Origin: Bacteroidaceae bacterium
GTDB lineage: Bacteria > Bacteroidota > Bacteroidia > Bacteroidales > CHK158-818
Direction of reading: 5' to 3'
Length of the DNA stretch: 5,498 nt
NCBI GenBank assembly: GCA_017467745.1
Contig: JAFUKV010000024.1
Location: 1 to 5,498 of the forward strand
Shown: piece by piece, positions 5,200 through 5,498 of the stretch
Position numbering within the stretch: the first letter of the stretch is position 1
How the letters are laid out: each line of letters begins with the position of its first letter
Notes under the pieces: generated by a model
Told to the model about the DNA's origin: nothing
The model's input: the letters and a program-made list of their open reading frames with translations, nothing else
The model's database searches: none
Program-made: the position numbers and the translations under genes

Positions 5200-5498
5200 T
5201 TATTTATTGCGAAGAAGATATATAGTTGTTATCTTGTTAAGCATGGTTTGTGGAATCCCATTATTAGCTAAAAAGTTTAGGTATTCTTTTACGTTGATTG
5301 GTCTAATTTGGGGAAGAACAGAATCAATATAGGCAGTAACTTTATCTACGACATTTTGGGTCGCACTTATATTTTGTCCTAAGAATCTATTCATTAGTCC
5401 CCCATTGGCAGAAAATTTATATGTTTGTGGGTTGGGTAAATTCAAGGCTGATATATATTTATTCAATACTGATAAATATAAACTGTATTCTGTTGGGG
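5200..5498 (-). CDS. C-terminal fragment of an unidentified protein, cut by window edge
   Basis: The minus-strand frame is open from the right edge of the window to a TAA at 5200-5202, giving about 98 visible residues ending in TTIYLLRNK. A TTG at 5466 could be read as a start, but the frame continues upstream without a stop and there is no start signal there, so this is more likely the end of a longer protein. The visible part is mixed alpha-helical in character (for example ATQNVVDKVTAYIDSVLPQI and VKEYLNFLANNGIPQTMLNK), has no cysteine and shows no transmembrane segment. I do not recognise a family. It ends four bases before the lipoprotein start, suggesting one transcript. Confidence 0.6.
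   Translation of the reverse strand, partial: PTEYSLYLSVLNKYISALNLPNPQTYKFSANGGLMNRFLGQNISATQNVVDKVTAYIDSVLPQIRPINVKEYLNFLANNGIPQTMLNKITTIYLLRNK

Noticed and set aside
5044..5271. Plus-strand open frame of 75 codons over the start of the lipoprotein gene
   Set aside because: It is antisense to the signal peptide region of the lipoprotein and to the end of the upstream frame, and has no recognisable features.

Overview
The window looks like a piece of a Bacteroidales chromosome (Bacteroides, Parabacteroides or a relative). The reasons are low G+C, very A/T-rich intergenic DNA, a DUF4294-type secreted protein, TAnnTTTG-type -7 promoter boxes, surface lipoproteins with Bacteroidetes-style signals, and a tRNA gene without an encoded CCA end. 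I assign no species.

Layout from left to right. (1) The left edge carries the N-terminal 139 codons of a minus-strand DUF4294 protein that runs off the window. (2) A divergent A/T-rich intergenic region (420-789) holds a TAnnTTTG box for each flanking gene and a perfect 18-bp palindrome. (3) A three-gene plus-strand cluster follows: a CX3CX2C radical SAM enzyme (start placed at 790), a secreted right-handed beta-helix protein of the pectate-lyase-superfamily type, and an erythromycin-esterase-family lipoprotein that begins one base after the beta-helix stop codon. The last two are probably made together and exported to the envelope. (4) On the minus strand lies a CAU-anticodon tRNA gene whose D-loop carries about 42 extra bases, mostly one self-complementary hairpin. 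A U-tailed terminator hairpin follows it, abutting the 3' end of the esterase-family gene. (5) The tRNA's upstream flank (4270-4583) has no recognisable gene but contains an inverted partner of the terminator loop and a near-copy of the tRNA D-loop/insert junction. (6) The right edge has a minus-strand pair: the C-terminal end of an unidentified protein that enters from outside the window, and four bases later a 203-residue lipoprotein with a single DxDGNG calcium-type loop.

The most unusual item is the tRNA. Removing 42 bases from the D-loop leaves an ordinary 74-base cloverleaf with all stems paired, so the insertion sits inside an otherwise intact tRNA gene. It may be a small palindromic repeat that has colonised a tRNA, a tolerated D-loop extension, or a mark of a decayed or repurposed tRNA. 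The protein genes are mostly recognisable to family level but not to a specific substrate or pathway.
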